7,872 nt of DNA from Bacteroidales bacterium (GCA_007122505.1 SKTQ01000339.1:1-7872); one strand, 5' to 3'; shown: positions 1 to 6,815, counted from the first letter of the stretch. Notes: a model not told the origin generated them from the sequence alone. A program made the numbers and translations.

Positions 1-490
1 CGGGTTGGCCTTGTTCAATATGGACTTTATTATCATTATGATGGGGGTTGGCATAGTGAGCCTGGCGGGCGTTGTTGTAAACAACGCCATTGTTTTGATT
101 GACTATACCGATTATCTCCACGAAAGAAAAAGGACAGCCCTGGAGACACCGGAGGAAGAGTTTCTTTCGCCGGATGATAGCCTGAAACTGATAGAGCAGG
201 CCGGAAGAACCCGTTTCAGACCGGTTGTACTTACAGCCATCACCACTGTGCTAGGCCTTTTCCCCCTGGCCATCGGATTGAATATCAACTTTGTCACATT
301 GCTAACCAATTTCAACCCACAGATATATTTCGGAGGTGATAACGCCATGTTCTGGGGACCCATGTCATGGACGGTCATATTTGGTCTCTCGGTGGCAACA
401 TTCCTTACGTTGGTGATTGTACCCTCCATGTATCATATTATTCTGGCTACCCGCCGTAAGGTGCACAATTGGCGGATGAAAAATTTGTAG
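1..490 (+). CDS. RND-family efflux transporter, C-terminal fragment
   Basis: This is the last ~162 residues of a proton-driven RND (AcrB/HAE1-like) inner-membrane pump. The reading frame is open from base 2, so the true start lies outside the window; the TTG at base 5 is not a real start. Three hydrophobic stretches are visible. The first ends in the family motif GVVVNNAIVLIDY, the region after TM10 in AcrB-like pumps. The second, RFRPVVLTAITTVLGLFPLA, matches the R-RP-LLTA motif before TM11. The third, SWTVIFGLSVATFLTLVIVP, is the final helix. A loop containing FNPQIYFGGDNAMFWGPM separates the last two, as I would expect from Bacteroidota members of the family. Such pumps normally work with a periplasmic adaptor and an outer-membrane channel. 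Those partners, and the substrate, cannot be read from here. The family call is secure; the specificity is unknown. Confidence 0.9.
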   Translation, partial: GLALFNMDFIIIMMGVGIVSLAGVVVNNAIVLIDYTDYLHERKRTALETPEEEFLSPDDSLKLIEQAGRTRFRPVVLTAITTVLGLFPLAIGLNINFVTLLTNFNPQIYFGGDNAMFWGPMSWTVIFGLSVATFLTLVIVPSMYHIILATRRKVHNWRMKNL

Positions 491-495
491 GGCTT

Positions 496-528
496 TTTGA
501 ACATCCTGAAGGTTTTTTCTTAATTTTG
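496..528 (+). promoter_or_regulatory. Predicted Bacteroidota-type promoter for pckA
   Basis: TTTG at 496-499 and a perfect TAnnTTTG element (TAATTTTG, 521-528) are separated by 21 bases, matching the Bacteroidota -33/-7 pattern. Transcription would start near 533-536, about 50 bases before the pckA ATG. That start point falls inside the left arm of the terminator hairpin of the upstream gene, so the two signals overlap. This is a motif match only. Confidence 0.5.
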
Positions 529-529
529 G

Positions 530-559
530 ATCACCCTCCCGCGGGGTGATTTTTTTTTT
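530..559 (+). terminator. Rho-independent terminator of the RND transporter gene
   Basis: A perfect 7-bp stem (ATCACCC at 530-536 with GGGTGAT at 544-550), a 7-base GC-rich loop and nine consecutive Ts (551-559) form a textbook intrinsic terminator 40 bases after the transporter stop. It separates the transporter from pckA, whose ATG lies only 25 bases beyond the T-run. Confidence 0.85.
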
Positions 560-584
560 AAGGTTTCACTCAAAGTCCAAAATC

Positions 585-2867
585 ATGCAAGAGCCAGTAT
601 CCGAGGAAAAAACAAGCCTGACGCCTCCCGATCTTTCACAATACGGGATCAAAGACGTTCAAAAAGTTTATTACAATTTGTCTTATGAAGAATTATTCCG
701 GCACGAAACAGATCCTGACCTGGAGGGTTTTGAAAAGGGGTTTGTGACCGATACCGGTGCTGTTGCCGTTGACACCGGCATTTTTACCGGAAGGTCCCCT
801 AAAGACAAATATATTGTCAGGGAAGAAACATCCAAACATAATATTTGGTGGGCTGATGGCAAAAACCGTTCCGACAACAAGCCCATTTCAGAAGAGATAT
901 GGGCATCCCTCAAAGAAAACACACTGAACCAGTTTCATGGCAAGAAACTGTATGTGATGGATGCCTTTTGCGGGGCCAACGAAAACACCCGGATAAAAAT
1001 CCGAGTAATCACGGAGGTTGCATGGATGGCTCATTTTGTGAAAAATATGTTTATCCGCCCCTCGGATGAAGAGCTTGTGAATTTTGAGCCGGACTTTGTC
1101 ATGTTCAATGCATGTAAAACCGTGAACGAACAATGGGTGGATCAGGACCTGAATTCAGATGTCTATGTGGCTTTTAACCTGAAAGAACACAGGGCCGTTG
1201 TTGGCGGTACATGGTATGGTGGAGAGATCAAAAAGGGCTTCTTTTCCATCATGAACTATTATCTTCCAATGGAAGGAATTGCATCAATGCATTGTTCTGC
1301 CAATATGGGCAAAAATGGTGACACAGCCATCTTTTTCGGGTTGTCGGGAACCGGAAAAACCACCTTGTCAGCTGATCCGGACCGGTATCTGATTGGTGAT
1401 GATGAACACGGATGGGATGATGAAGGCATTTTCAATTTTGAAGGGGGTTGTTATGCCAAATGTATCAATCTGAGCAAAGAAAAAGAGCCTGATATTTATC
1501 ATGCCATCAAAAGGGATGCATTGCTGGAAAATGTGGTTTATGATTCCAATACAGGCGAGATTGACTTTTCCGACACCAAAAAAACGGAAAATACGCGTGT
1601 TTCCTACCCGCTTTATCACATCAAAAACATCGTAAGGCCTGTATCCAAGGGGGGGCATCCGAAAAAAGTGATCTTTCTTACGGCGGACGCATTTGGTATT
1701 CTGCCACCGGTTGCCCGTTTAAATCGCGACCAGGCAATGTATTATTTTCTGAGTGGCTATACGGCAAAGCTGGCCGGTACCGAAAGAGGGGTAAAAGAAC
1801 CGCTGCCCACATTTTCTTCGGCATTTGGGGCGGCGTTCCTGATGTTGCATCCAACGCTCTATGCCCAGGAGCTGGCCAGAAAAATGAGGGCACACGGTGC
1901 AACAGCCTACCTCGTAAACACAGGGTGGATCGGCGGGCCCTACGGTATTGGTCAACGTATAGATATTGACAGCACCCGCAAAATCATTCATGCCATCCTT
2001 GACGGCTCCCTCGACAATACGGAAGTGGAAGAGCTGGCACCTTTCGGACTAATGATACCCAGAAAAGTAAGAGGAGTTGACCCGGCCATTCTGAATCCAA
2101 AAAATACCTGGAAATACGAAACAGCCTACATGAAACAGGCGGAAGTTCTTGCAGAAAAGTTTATCGAAAACTTTAACAAGTTTACTGACACGGAAGAAGG
2201 TCAGCGTTTGGTAGCAGCCGGTCCTCAAAACAAGTTCATGAAACAATACTACCAGTATTATGAGCGAAAGATCAACAGGCTGGAGCAAAGACATGCCGCG
2301 GAAATCAGCAGACTCAAAGACCAGATTTATATTTTGCAGAATTCCTTTAATGAATACATCTCATTCAACTCAATCAATACCGATTATAAAAACAGGCACC
2401 TCAAAAGGCACGTACCTGTTGTATCCTATTTCAGCACGGAAGAGCCCGAAAGGATCAACCAGTGTCATGATGCCGTGATTAAACTGATGGACACGGCGGG
2501 CTTCCAGTTTTGTTCCCATGAAGCCAGCAGCAGCGGAGTTAATGAGTACATGACCAAATCCAAGGATGACATTTCCATGGATCAGCTCAATGAACTGATC
2601 AGTGATATCGGCGCCTGCTTCAATGGAAAAACATGCAAAAATATTGAGGTGGAGCATATGAGTAAGGAGTTGCTGGGTATCACCGGTGACATTCCTGCAT
2701 TCCTTATCAAGGCCGGCTCATTACTGGTGGTTAAAACCACGGATCCTGCGGGTCAATCGCTTATACGTGCATTGAACCTTCCTATTTCCGCCATGATCCA
2801 CATAGATAAAAACCCGTCATTGCTGAAAGACCCCAATCAACTCATGCAGGAAATCAATTATTTCTGA
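585..2867 (+). CDS. pckA: ATP-dependent PEP carboxykinase with C-terminal coiled-coil extension
   Basis: Residues 1-548 are a complete bacterial phosphoenolpyruvate carboxykinase (oxaloacetate + ATP to PEP + CO2 + ADP), the entry step of gluconeogenesis, or CO2 fixation run in reverse. Visible motifs are: substrate-binding R70 in TGRSPKDKY; metal-site K216/K217 in GGEIKKG; H236 in HCSAN; P-loop GLSGTGKTT (252-260, K258); kinase-2 D272/D273 in GDDEHGWDDE; the EGGCYAK signature; and NTRVSYPLYHI. The enzyme ends as the family usually does, at LVAAGPQ. The frame then runs on for 212 residues: a predicted coiled coil (about 552-595), then a globular domain (about 610-760) that I do not recognise. 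Total length is 760 aa, against about 530-540 for the family. I chose ATG 585 because the in-frame GTG at 546 lies inside the upstream terminator. All catalytic motifs look intact, so activity is expected. What the tail does is unknown. Confidence 0.95.
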   Translation: MQEPVSEEKTSLTPPDLSQYGIKDVQKVYYNLSYEELFRHETDPDLEGFEKGFVTDTGAVAVDTGIFTGRSPKDKYIVREETSKHNIWWADGKNRSDNKPISEEIWASLKENTLNQFHGKKLYVMDAFCGANENTRIKIRVITEVAWMAHFVKNMFIRPSDEELVNFEPDFVMFNACKTVNEQWVDQDLNSDVYVAFNLKEHRAVVGGTWYGGEIKKGFFSIMNYYLPMEGIASMHCSANMGKNGDTAIFFGLSGTGKTTLSADPDRYLIGDDEHGWDDEGIFNFEGGCYAKCINLSKEKEPDIYHAIKRDALLENVVYDSNTGEIDFSDTKKTENTRVSYPLYHIKNIVRPVSKGGHPKKVIFLTADAFGILPPVARLNRDQAMYYFLSGYTAKLAGTERGVKEPLPTFSSAFGAAFLMLHPTLYAQELARKMRAHGATAYLVNTGWIGGPYGIGQRIDIDSTRKIIHAILDGSLDNTEVEELAPFGLMIPRKVRGVDPAILNPKNTWKYETAYMKQAEVLAEKFIENFNKFTDTEEGQRLVAAGPQNKFMKQYYQYYERKINRLEQRHAAEISRLKDQIYILQNSFNEYISFNSINTDYKNRHLKRHVPVVSYFSTEEPERINQCHDAVIKLMDTAGFQFCSHEASSSGVNEYMTKSKDDISMDQLNELISDIGACFNGKTCKNIEVEHMSKELLGITGDIPAFLIKAGSLLVVKTTDPAGQSLIRALNLPISAMIHIDKNPSLLKDPNQLMQEINYF
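2229..2867 (+). other. In-frame C-terminal extension of PckA: coiled coil plus unknown domain
   Basis: This marks the part of the pckA frame beyond the normal end of the carboxykinase (residues 549-760). An in-frame ATG at 2238 follows the last carboxykinase residue after only three codons (N-K-F), as if a separate ~209-residue gene had been joined by loss of a stop. The segment RHAAEISRLKDQIYILQN and what follows show heptad spacing of hydrophobic residues (I, L, I, L, F, Y). The distal part opens with a short basic stretch and VPVVSYFSTEEPE, then alternates predicted helices and strands. It ends in a strand-like AGSLLVVKTTD and a KNPSLLKDPNQLMQEI helix. No catalytic motif or membrane segment is visible. 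Coiled coil suggests oligomerisation; a regulatory or targeting role is inference. Confidence 0.75.
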
Positions 2868-2888
2868 TAAACATATTATCTTTGTAAC

Positions 2889-2966
2889 ACCGGCAGATTT
2901 TTTCACCTGGCCTTAACCTCTCTGCTTGCAATAGAACAACACAGGTGATTGTCTGCCGGTTTTTTC
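2889..2966 (+). terminator. Long two-part hairpin with T-run after pckA (terminator, possible sRNA)
   Basis: The outer stem is 9 perfect bp (ACCGGCAGA at 2889-2897 with TCTGCCGGT at 2952-2960). The inner stem is 7 perfect bp (TCACCTG at 2903-2909 with CAGGTGA at 2942-2948). A 5/3-base internal loop separates the stems and a 32-base loop closes them. The right arm runs directly into Ts (2960-2965), so it can end the pckA transcript, whose stop is 21 bases upstream of the structure. A TAnnTTTG-like TATCTTTG at 2877-2884 sits just before it, so an independent ~75-nt transcript is also conceivable. Confidence 0.7.
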
Positions 2967-3034
2967 TAAACCAGCCGTTTTATACCGCTAAAGCAGAAAA
3001 CTAATCCATTACTTTTATTTTTTTTAAAAAACCG

Positions 3035-3064
3035 TTGTAATTGTGAAAAAATGTCGTATTTTTG
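3035..3064 (+). promoter_or_regulatory. Predicted Bacteroidota-type promoter for the cold-shock gene
   Basis: TTG at 3035-3037 and a perfect TAnnTTTG element (TATTTTTG, 3057-3064) are 19 bases apart, the best promoter match in the window. The start of transcription would be near 3070, giving a leader of only about 30 bases before the ATG at 3102. That is much shorter than the long thermosensing leader of Escherichia coli cspA. The sequence upstream of the ATG has no Shine-Dalgarno match, as expected for this phylum. The rest of the 2967-3034 gap is AT-rich with no further signal that I can see. Confidence 0.65.
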
Positions 3065-3101
3065 ATAGTTCACCAAATTTTTACCACTAAACCTGCTTGT
3101 T

Positions 3102-3293
3102 ATGGAAACCGGTACTGTTAAATTTTTTAATGAAAAAAAGGGTTATGGATTTATTGTTGACGACAAAACAGAAAAAGATGTTTTTGTTCACCACACGGGC
3201 CTCTTAGAACCTATCTCCAACGACGACAAAGTAACTTTTGAAATCTCGGAGGACGAAAGAGGAAAAAAGGCTGTAAACGTAAAAAAAGCTTGA
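3102..3293 (+). CDS. Cold-shock domain protein (CspA family)
   Basis: The 63-residue protein is a single cold-shock domain, a five-stranded OB-fold that binds single-stranded RNA and DNA and melts RNA structure. RNP-1 (KGYGFI, residues 13-18) and RNP-2 (VFVHH, 27-31) are both intact. The N-terminal strand GTVKFFNEKKGYGFI carries Phe where E. coli CspA has Trp, a normal variation. The end (DERGKKAVNVKKA) is typical of the family. It lies alone between its own promoter and a strong terminator, so it is probably transcribed by itself. Cold induction cannot be judged from sequence, since many family members are constitutive or respond to growth phase. The assignment is secure; which paralogue it is remains open. 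Confidence 0.95.
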   Translation: METGTVKFFNEKKGYGFIVDDKTEKDVFVHHTGLLEPISNDDKVTFEISEDERGKKAVNVKKA

Positions 3294-3298
3294 TTACC

Positions 3299-3324
3299 CT
3301 TTAATGATGCCTGAGCGATTAAAG
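3299..3324 (+). other. AT-rich hairpin directly before the csp terminator
   Basis: CTTTAAT (3299-3305) and ATTAAAG (3318-3324) form a perfect 7-bp stem with a 12-base loop, starting 5 bases after the csp stop codon. Its right arm abuts the left arm of the terminator with no spacer, so the two could stack coaxially in RNA. It has no T-run of its own. A role as a 3'-end stabiliser of the small mRNA is a guess. Confidence 0.5.
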
Positions 3325-3357
3325 GCTCCGTTAGAACCTCTACGGAGCTTTTTTTTT
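3325..3357 (+). terminator. Rho-independent terminator of the cold-shock gene
   Basis: A perfect 7-bp stem (GCTCCGT at 3325-3331 with ACGGAGC at 3342-3348), a 10-base loop and nine Ts (3349-3357) form a strong intrinsic terminator. It separates the cold-shock gene from the kinase/deaminase pair, which begins 84 bases beyond the T-run. Confidence 0.9.
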
Positions 3358-3441
3358 GAATTCCACATCAAAAATATCTGCTAAATCAAATACTTCAGCC
3401 CGGCGAACATATGAGAGCAAATAAGGAAAACCAAACATACG

Positions 3442-4014
3442 ATGCATAAGTTTATTATCGGGATAACCGGCACTCTTGGAGCCGGCAAAGGGACAGTGGT
3501 TGAATATTTGGTTCGTGAAAAAGGATTCTGCCATTTTTCGGTGAGGGACTTTTTGCGGGAAGAGCTGGAAAACAGGGAGATGCCCGTTAACAGAGATACA
3601 CTTACGGCCATTGCCAATACCCTTCGGGTGAAGCATGGAGCGTCATACATCATAGAACAGCTATTTATCAAAGCCCGTGAATGCAAAAGTCACAGTGTAA
3701 TTGAAAGTATCAGAACCCCGGGTGAAATTGAATCGTTGCGAAAGAATGACCAGTTTTTCCTGCTTGCCGTGGATGCTGACCCGAGGGTCAGATACCAGCG
3801 CATCAGAAAGAGGAATTCGGAAACGGATCAGATTTCTTTCCGGGTATTTCTGGAAAATGAAGAACGTGAAATGCATTCCACCAATCCATTTCACCAAAAT
3901 CTGTCGGCTTGTATCAGACAGGCCGACTTTGTTATCATGAACAACGGCAGCATTTTACAGTTAAACGAACAAACAGAAACATTTTTAACCAAAATCGGTT
4001 TCCAGAGCCAATGA
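3442..4014 (+). CDS. P-loop nucleotide-kinase-like protein coupled to dCMP deaminase
   Basis: This 190-residue protein has an N-terminal Walker A motif, GTLGAGKGT (residues 10-18, K16), on a strand typical of adenylate and dephospho-CoA kinases. Further family-like features are a second strand ending in ESIRTPGE (88-95), LLAVDADPRVRYQRIRKR (107-124) resembling the LID region of small-molecule kinases, and a terminal NNGSILQL element. No membrane segment or signal peptide is seen. General annotation would be AAA or dephospho-CoA-kinase-like ATPase. It is unlikely to be the housekeeping CoaE. Its closest conceptual match is the P-loop domain joined to dCMP deaminases in yeast Dcd1 (degenerate there) and in AvcD anti-phage proteins. 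Its stop overlaps the deaminase start (ATGA), implying translational coupling. It probably senses or phosphorylates a nucleotide, but the substrate is unknown. I see no clear promoter between 3358 and 3441. Confidence 0.8.
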   Translation: MHKFIIGITGTLGAGKGTVVEYLVREKGFCHFSVRDFLREELENREMPVNRDTLTAIANTLRVKHGASYIIEQLFIKARECKSHSVIESIRTPGEIESLRKNDQFFLLAVDADPRVRYQRIRKRNSETDQISFRVFLENEEREMHSTNPFHQNLSACIRQADFVIMNNGSILQLNEQTETFLTKIGFQSQ

Positions 4015-4502
4015 AAACATCTGCTTATAGAAGGCCTTCATGGGACGCATATTTCATGGAGATTGCACACACGGTAAGTAAAAGGGCCACCTGTGACCGA
4101 GGGCGAAGCGGTTGCGTAATTGCCCGCGACCGCCAGATACTGGTCACGGGATATGTGGGTTCACCGGTAGGGTTGCCACACTGCGACGATGTCGGTCACC
4201 AGATGAAAAAAGTCATGCATGAAGAGGGGCATACGACCATGCATTGTGTTCGCACCGTGCATGCCGAACAGAACGCCATATGCCAGGCAGCCAGGCTTGG
4301 TATCAGCATTGCCGGATCAACCCTGTATTGCCGCATGACCCCTTGCAGGGTATGTGCCATGCTGATCATCAATTGCGGTATAAAACGCGTAGTGTGCGAA
4401 AAAAAATACCACGCCGGGGAGGAATCAGAAAAACTGTTTGCAGAGGCAGGTGTACAGCTAGAATATTTCACGGATGAAGTGTTACAATACAGGAACCAAT
4501 AA
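4011..4502 (+). CDS. dCMP deaminase family protein (zinc cytidine deaminase fold)
   Basis: This 163-residue enzyme probably converts dCMP to dUMP, feeding dTMP synthesis. The zinc site is complete: H84-A-E86, with E86 as proton shuttle, and P111-C112-x-x-C115. Other family signatures are RPSWDAYFMEIA (8-19), KRATC (24-28), GYVGSPVGLPHCDD (47-60) with an extra Cys/His set that in some members binds a second zinc, and CVRTVHAEQNAI (79-90). Length is typical of stand-alone bacterial enzymes (ComEB/COG2131 type). I start at ATG 4011 rather than the more upstream in-frame ATG at 3909, because protein similarity begins there and the ATG overlaps the kinase stop (ATGA). A dCTP-directed activity, as in defence deaminases, cannot be excluded from sequence. 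The gene converges on recQ with a 53-base gap in which I find no terminator. Confidence 0.92.
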   Translation: MKTSAYRRPSWDAYFMEIAHTVSKRATCDRGRSGCVIARDRQILVTGYVGSPVGLPHCDDVGHQMKKVMHEEGHTTMHCVRTVHAEQNAICQAARLGISIAGSTLYCRMTPCRVCAMLIINCGIKRVVCEKKYHAGEESEKLFAEAGVQLEYFTDEVLQYRNQ

Positions 4503-4555
4503 AATCCTGGTCCTACAGTATTGCCGGAGAAAGCTTCAAAAGGAGGCAAAAGTGA

Positions 4556-6754
4556 TTAATTTCCCATTTCCGAGAGGAAACGAATTCGCATCAGGCGCAC
4601 CTCCTCATCGGTAAAATCATCTTCGCCGAGCTCGGCAAGCGCTACCATATATGAATCGGTTTCGGCAGTTTTAAAATAATCAAATATCTCCTCCTGCTTG
4701 TCAATATCAATTACTTCATTGATATAATACCGGATATCAATTTTTGTACCCGACGCCACAATACTCTCCAGTTCTGCAAGCAGCTCATCGAAGTCCAGGC
4801 CTTTGGCATCGGCAAGGTCTTCGAGAGAAACTTTACGGTCGATATTTTTGATAAGGTAAACTTTCAAACCCGACTTGTTGACGACCGATTTCACCACCAT
4901 ATCCATGGGGCGTTCGATCTCATTTTCGCTTACATACCTTGCAATCAGTTCAACAAAGGGGCGGCCGAATCGCTCTGCCTTGCCCGAACCGACGCCTGTG
5001 ATCTGTTTCAGCTCGTCCAGTTTGATGGGATATTGAATGGCCATGTCTTCCAATGAAGGATCCTGGAAAATGACAAAGGGAGGCAGATTGTGCTTTCGCG
5101 CTATCTGCTTACGAAGGTCCTTTAACAGGGAAAAAAGAACCTTGTCGGTTGCACTGGTTTTCTGTGCCATACCTGTAAGATTATCGGCATCTTCCGGGTT
5201 GTCATAGTCATGATCCTTACTCATCATCACAGATTCAGGGTTTTCGAGAAATACCTTCCCTGCATCGGTTACCTTGAGGGTGCCATAATCTTCTATATCT
5301 TTTTCCAGCAAACGTTCAATCAGGCTTTTTCGCAATACGGCGAACCAAAATTTCTCATCCTGATCAGCACCTTTTCCAAACACTTCAAGTTTGCTATGCT
5401 TGCAGGATTTTACTGTAGCGGTGTTTTTGCCCATGATGACATTGATTACGTGTTTTGGTTTAAACAACTCTTTTACCGCCAAAACGGCTTCAAGGAAAAG
5501 GCAAATATATTCTTTTCCTTCAAATTTTTCTTTGGGATTTAAACAATTATCACAGGAACCACAGGTTTCCTTCTCATATATCTCTCCGAAATAGTTCAAC
5601 AGGGTCTTTCTTCTGCAAATGGAAGATTCGGCATAGGCTACTGTTTCCATGAGCAGTTGCATCCCGATTTCCTGCTCGGCAACAGGCTTGCCTTTGAGGA
5701 ATTTTTCCATTTTCTGGATGTCTTCATAGGTGTAAAAGGCTACACAATTGCCCTCACCCTCATCCCGGCCCGACCTTCCTGTTTCCTGGTAGTAAGCTTC
5801 AAGACTTTTGGGAAAGTCATGGTGAATGACATACCGGACATCCGGCTTGTCGATGCCCATACCAAAAGCGATGGTGGCAACGATCACGTCGGCATCTTCC
5901 ATCAGGAACTGATCCTGGTTCGAAACCCTTACGGCTGAGTCGAGGCCTGCATGGTAGGGTAAGGCCCTGATACCATTTACCTGCAGGGTAGCTGCCAGCT
6001 CTTCCACTTTTTTCCTGCTCAAACAATAAATAATGCCGGATTTTCCTTCCTGGGCCTTCACATACCTGATGATATCGCGCGTAATATTTTTGGTTTTCGG
6101 ACGGATCTCATAATACAGATTGGGCCTGTTAAAGGATGATATGAAGCGATTGGACTCCATCATCTGCAGGTTTTTCTGGATGTCCTGCTGTACTTTGGGT
6201 GTGGCGGTGGCGGTGAGTGCAATTACAGGCACTCTTTTATCCAGCGCATCGATAATAGGCCGCAATCGACGGTACTCGGGACGAAAATCGTGCCCCCATT
6301 CCGATATGCAGTGGGCTTCATCTACGGCAAAAAAGGAAATGGGGATTGATTTGAGAAACTCAACGTTCTCTTCTTTGGTCAGTGACTCAGGGGCGACGTA
6401 CAACAGCTTTGTCAGCCCGCTGGTCAGGTCACTTTTCACCTGGGTTACCTCGGCCCTTGATAACGATGAATTGAGCACATGGGCAATGCCATCGTATGAG
6501 GCAAAGTTCCGGATGGCATCCACCTGATTTTTCATCAGTGCAATCAGGGGCGAAACAATAATTGCCGTACCCTCTCCTATCAACGCGGGAAGCTGATAAC
6601 ACATAGACTTACCACCCCCGGTTGGCATAATGACAAAAGTATCGTTGCCATCCAGCAAACTTTTTACGACGGCTTCCTGGTCACCCTTGAATGCACCGTA
6701 ACCAAAAATCTGCTTTAGCAGCTCACGCAGAGATACACTGCTATTGACCTCCAT
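4556..6754 (-). CDS. recQ: ATP-dependent DNA helicase RecQ
   Basis: This 732-residue 3'-5' superfamily-2 helicase acts in recombinational repair and restart of stalled forks. Visible motifs are: motif 0 FGYGAFKGDQ (17-26); Walker A MPTGGGKS (43-50, K49); SPLIALMKNQ (68-77); DEAH box with the aromatic-rich loop (145-161); LTATATP (180-186); YCLSRKK (243-249); ATIAFGMGIDKPDVR (293-307); and the arginine finger region QETGRSGRD (323-331). Zinc ligands are C380, C398, C401 and C404. An RQC winged helix (about 415-510), an HRDC domain (about 535-610) and a C-terminal helix-turn-helix region (about 620-715) follow. This length and domain order are usual for Bacteroidota RecQ, whereas E. coli RecQ (about 610 aa) lacks the last domain. 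All motifs are intact. The gene is monocistronic as far as visible: divergent from kdsD and convergent with the deaminase gene. Confidence 0.97.
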   Translation of the reverse strand: MEVNSSVSLRELLKQIFGYGAFKGDQEAVVKSLLDGNDTFVIMPTGGGKSMCYQLPALIGEGTAIIVSPLIALMKNQVDAIRNFASYDGIAHVLNSSLSRAEVTQVKSDLTSGLTKLLYVAPESLTKEENVEFLKSIPISFFAVDEAHCISEWGHDFRPEYRRLRPIIDALDKRVPVIALTATATPKVQQDIQKNLQMMESNRFISSFNRPNLYYEIRPKTKNITRDIIRYVKAQEGKSGIIYCLSRKKVEELAATLQVNGIRALPYHAGLDSAVRVSNQDQFLMEDADVIVATIAFGMGIDKPDVRYVIHHDFPKSLEAYYQETGRSGRDEGEGNCVAFYTYEDIQKMEKFLKGKPVAEQEIGMQLLMETVAYAESSICRRKTLLNYFGEIYEKETCGSCDNCLNPKEKFEGKEYICLFLEAVLAVKELFKPKHVINVIMGKNTATVKSCKHSKLEVFGKGADQDEKFWFAVLRKSLIERLLEKDIEDYGTLKVTDAGKVFLENPESVMMSKDHDYDNPEDADNLTGMAQKTSATDKVLFSLLKDLRKQIARKHNLPPFVIFQDPSLEDMAIQYPIKLDELKQITGVGSGKAERFGRPFVELIARYVSENEIERPMDMVVKSVVNKSGLKVYLIKNIDRKVSLEDLADAKGLDFDELLAELESIVASGTKIDIRYYINEVIDIDKQEEIFDYFKTAETDSYMVALAELGEDDFTDEEVRLMRIRFLSEMGN

Positions 6755-6775
6755 AGTTATGAAATATTGATATTA

Positions 6776-6803
6776 CAAAGTAAATCCCCTAATAAACAGG
6801 CAA
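6776..6803 (-). promoter_or_regulatory. Possible promoter of recQ
   Basis: Read on the minus strand, TTG (6803-6801) is followed after 17 bases by TTACTTTG (6783-6776), one mismatch from TAnnTTTG. Transcription would begin near 6769, about 15 bases before the recQ ATG. The spacing is slightly short and one consensus base is missing, so this is a candidate only. Confidence 0.35.
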
Positions 6804-6815
6804 TTGTGCGTTTTT

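Noticed and set aside
112..429. Open frames antisense to the transporter, and similar ones opposite pckA, the kinase and kdsD
   Set aside because: Their translations lack recognisable domains and mirror the codon pattern of the well-supported genes on the other strand.
546..587. GTG at 546 as the start of pckA (adding 13 residues)
   Set aside because: It lies inside the terminator stem and its codons read through the T-run, giving IFF. It would also sit only about 10 bases after the predicted transcription start. ATG 585 fits better.
2967..3034. tRNA or riboswitch in the AT-rich gap before the cold-shock gene
   Set aside because: There is no T-loop consensus, no cloverleaf-like pairing and no riboswitch core that I recognise, only A/T runs.
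3411..3449. 12-codon upstream ORF overlapping the kinase start
   Set aside because: It is too short to judge, with no ribosome-binding signal and no regulatory logic visible, and an open stretch this short is expected by chance.
3909..4010. Longer deaminase starting at ATG 3909
   Set aside because: The extra 34 residues come from the out-of-frame end of the kinase gene and look nothing like the family. The ATGA overlap at 4011 gives a normal N-terminus.
3442..4014. Annotation of the kinase-like gene as CoaE or adenylate kinase
   Set aside because: The Walker A and LID-like pieces are shared, but ESIRTPGE and the coupled deaminase point to the deaminase-associated P-loop group, so no housekeeping symbol is given.
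4503..4555. Possible bidirectional terminator between the deaminase gene and recQ (TTGCC at 4521-4525, GGCAA at 4545-4549)
   Set aside because: The stem is only 5 bp with a 19-base loop, and neither side has a T-run. Transcripts from both directions may overlap here, but no signal supports a terminator call.
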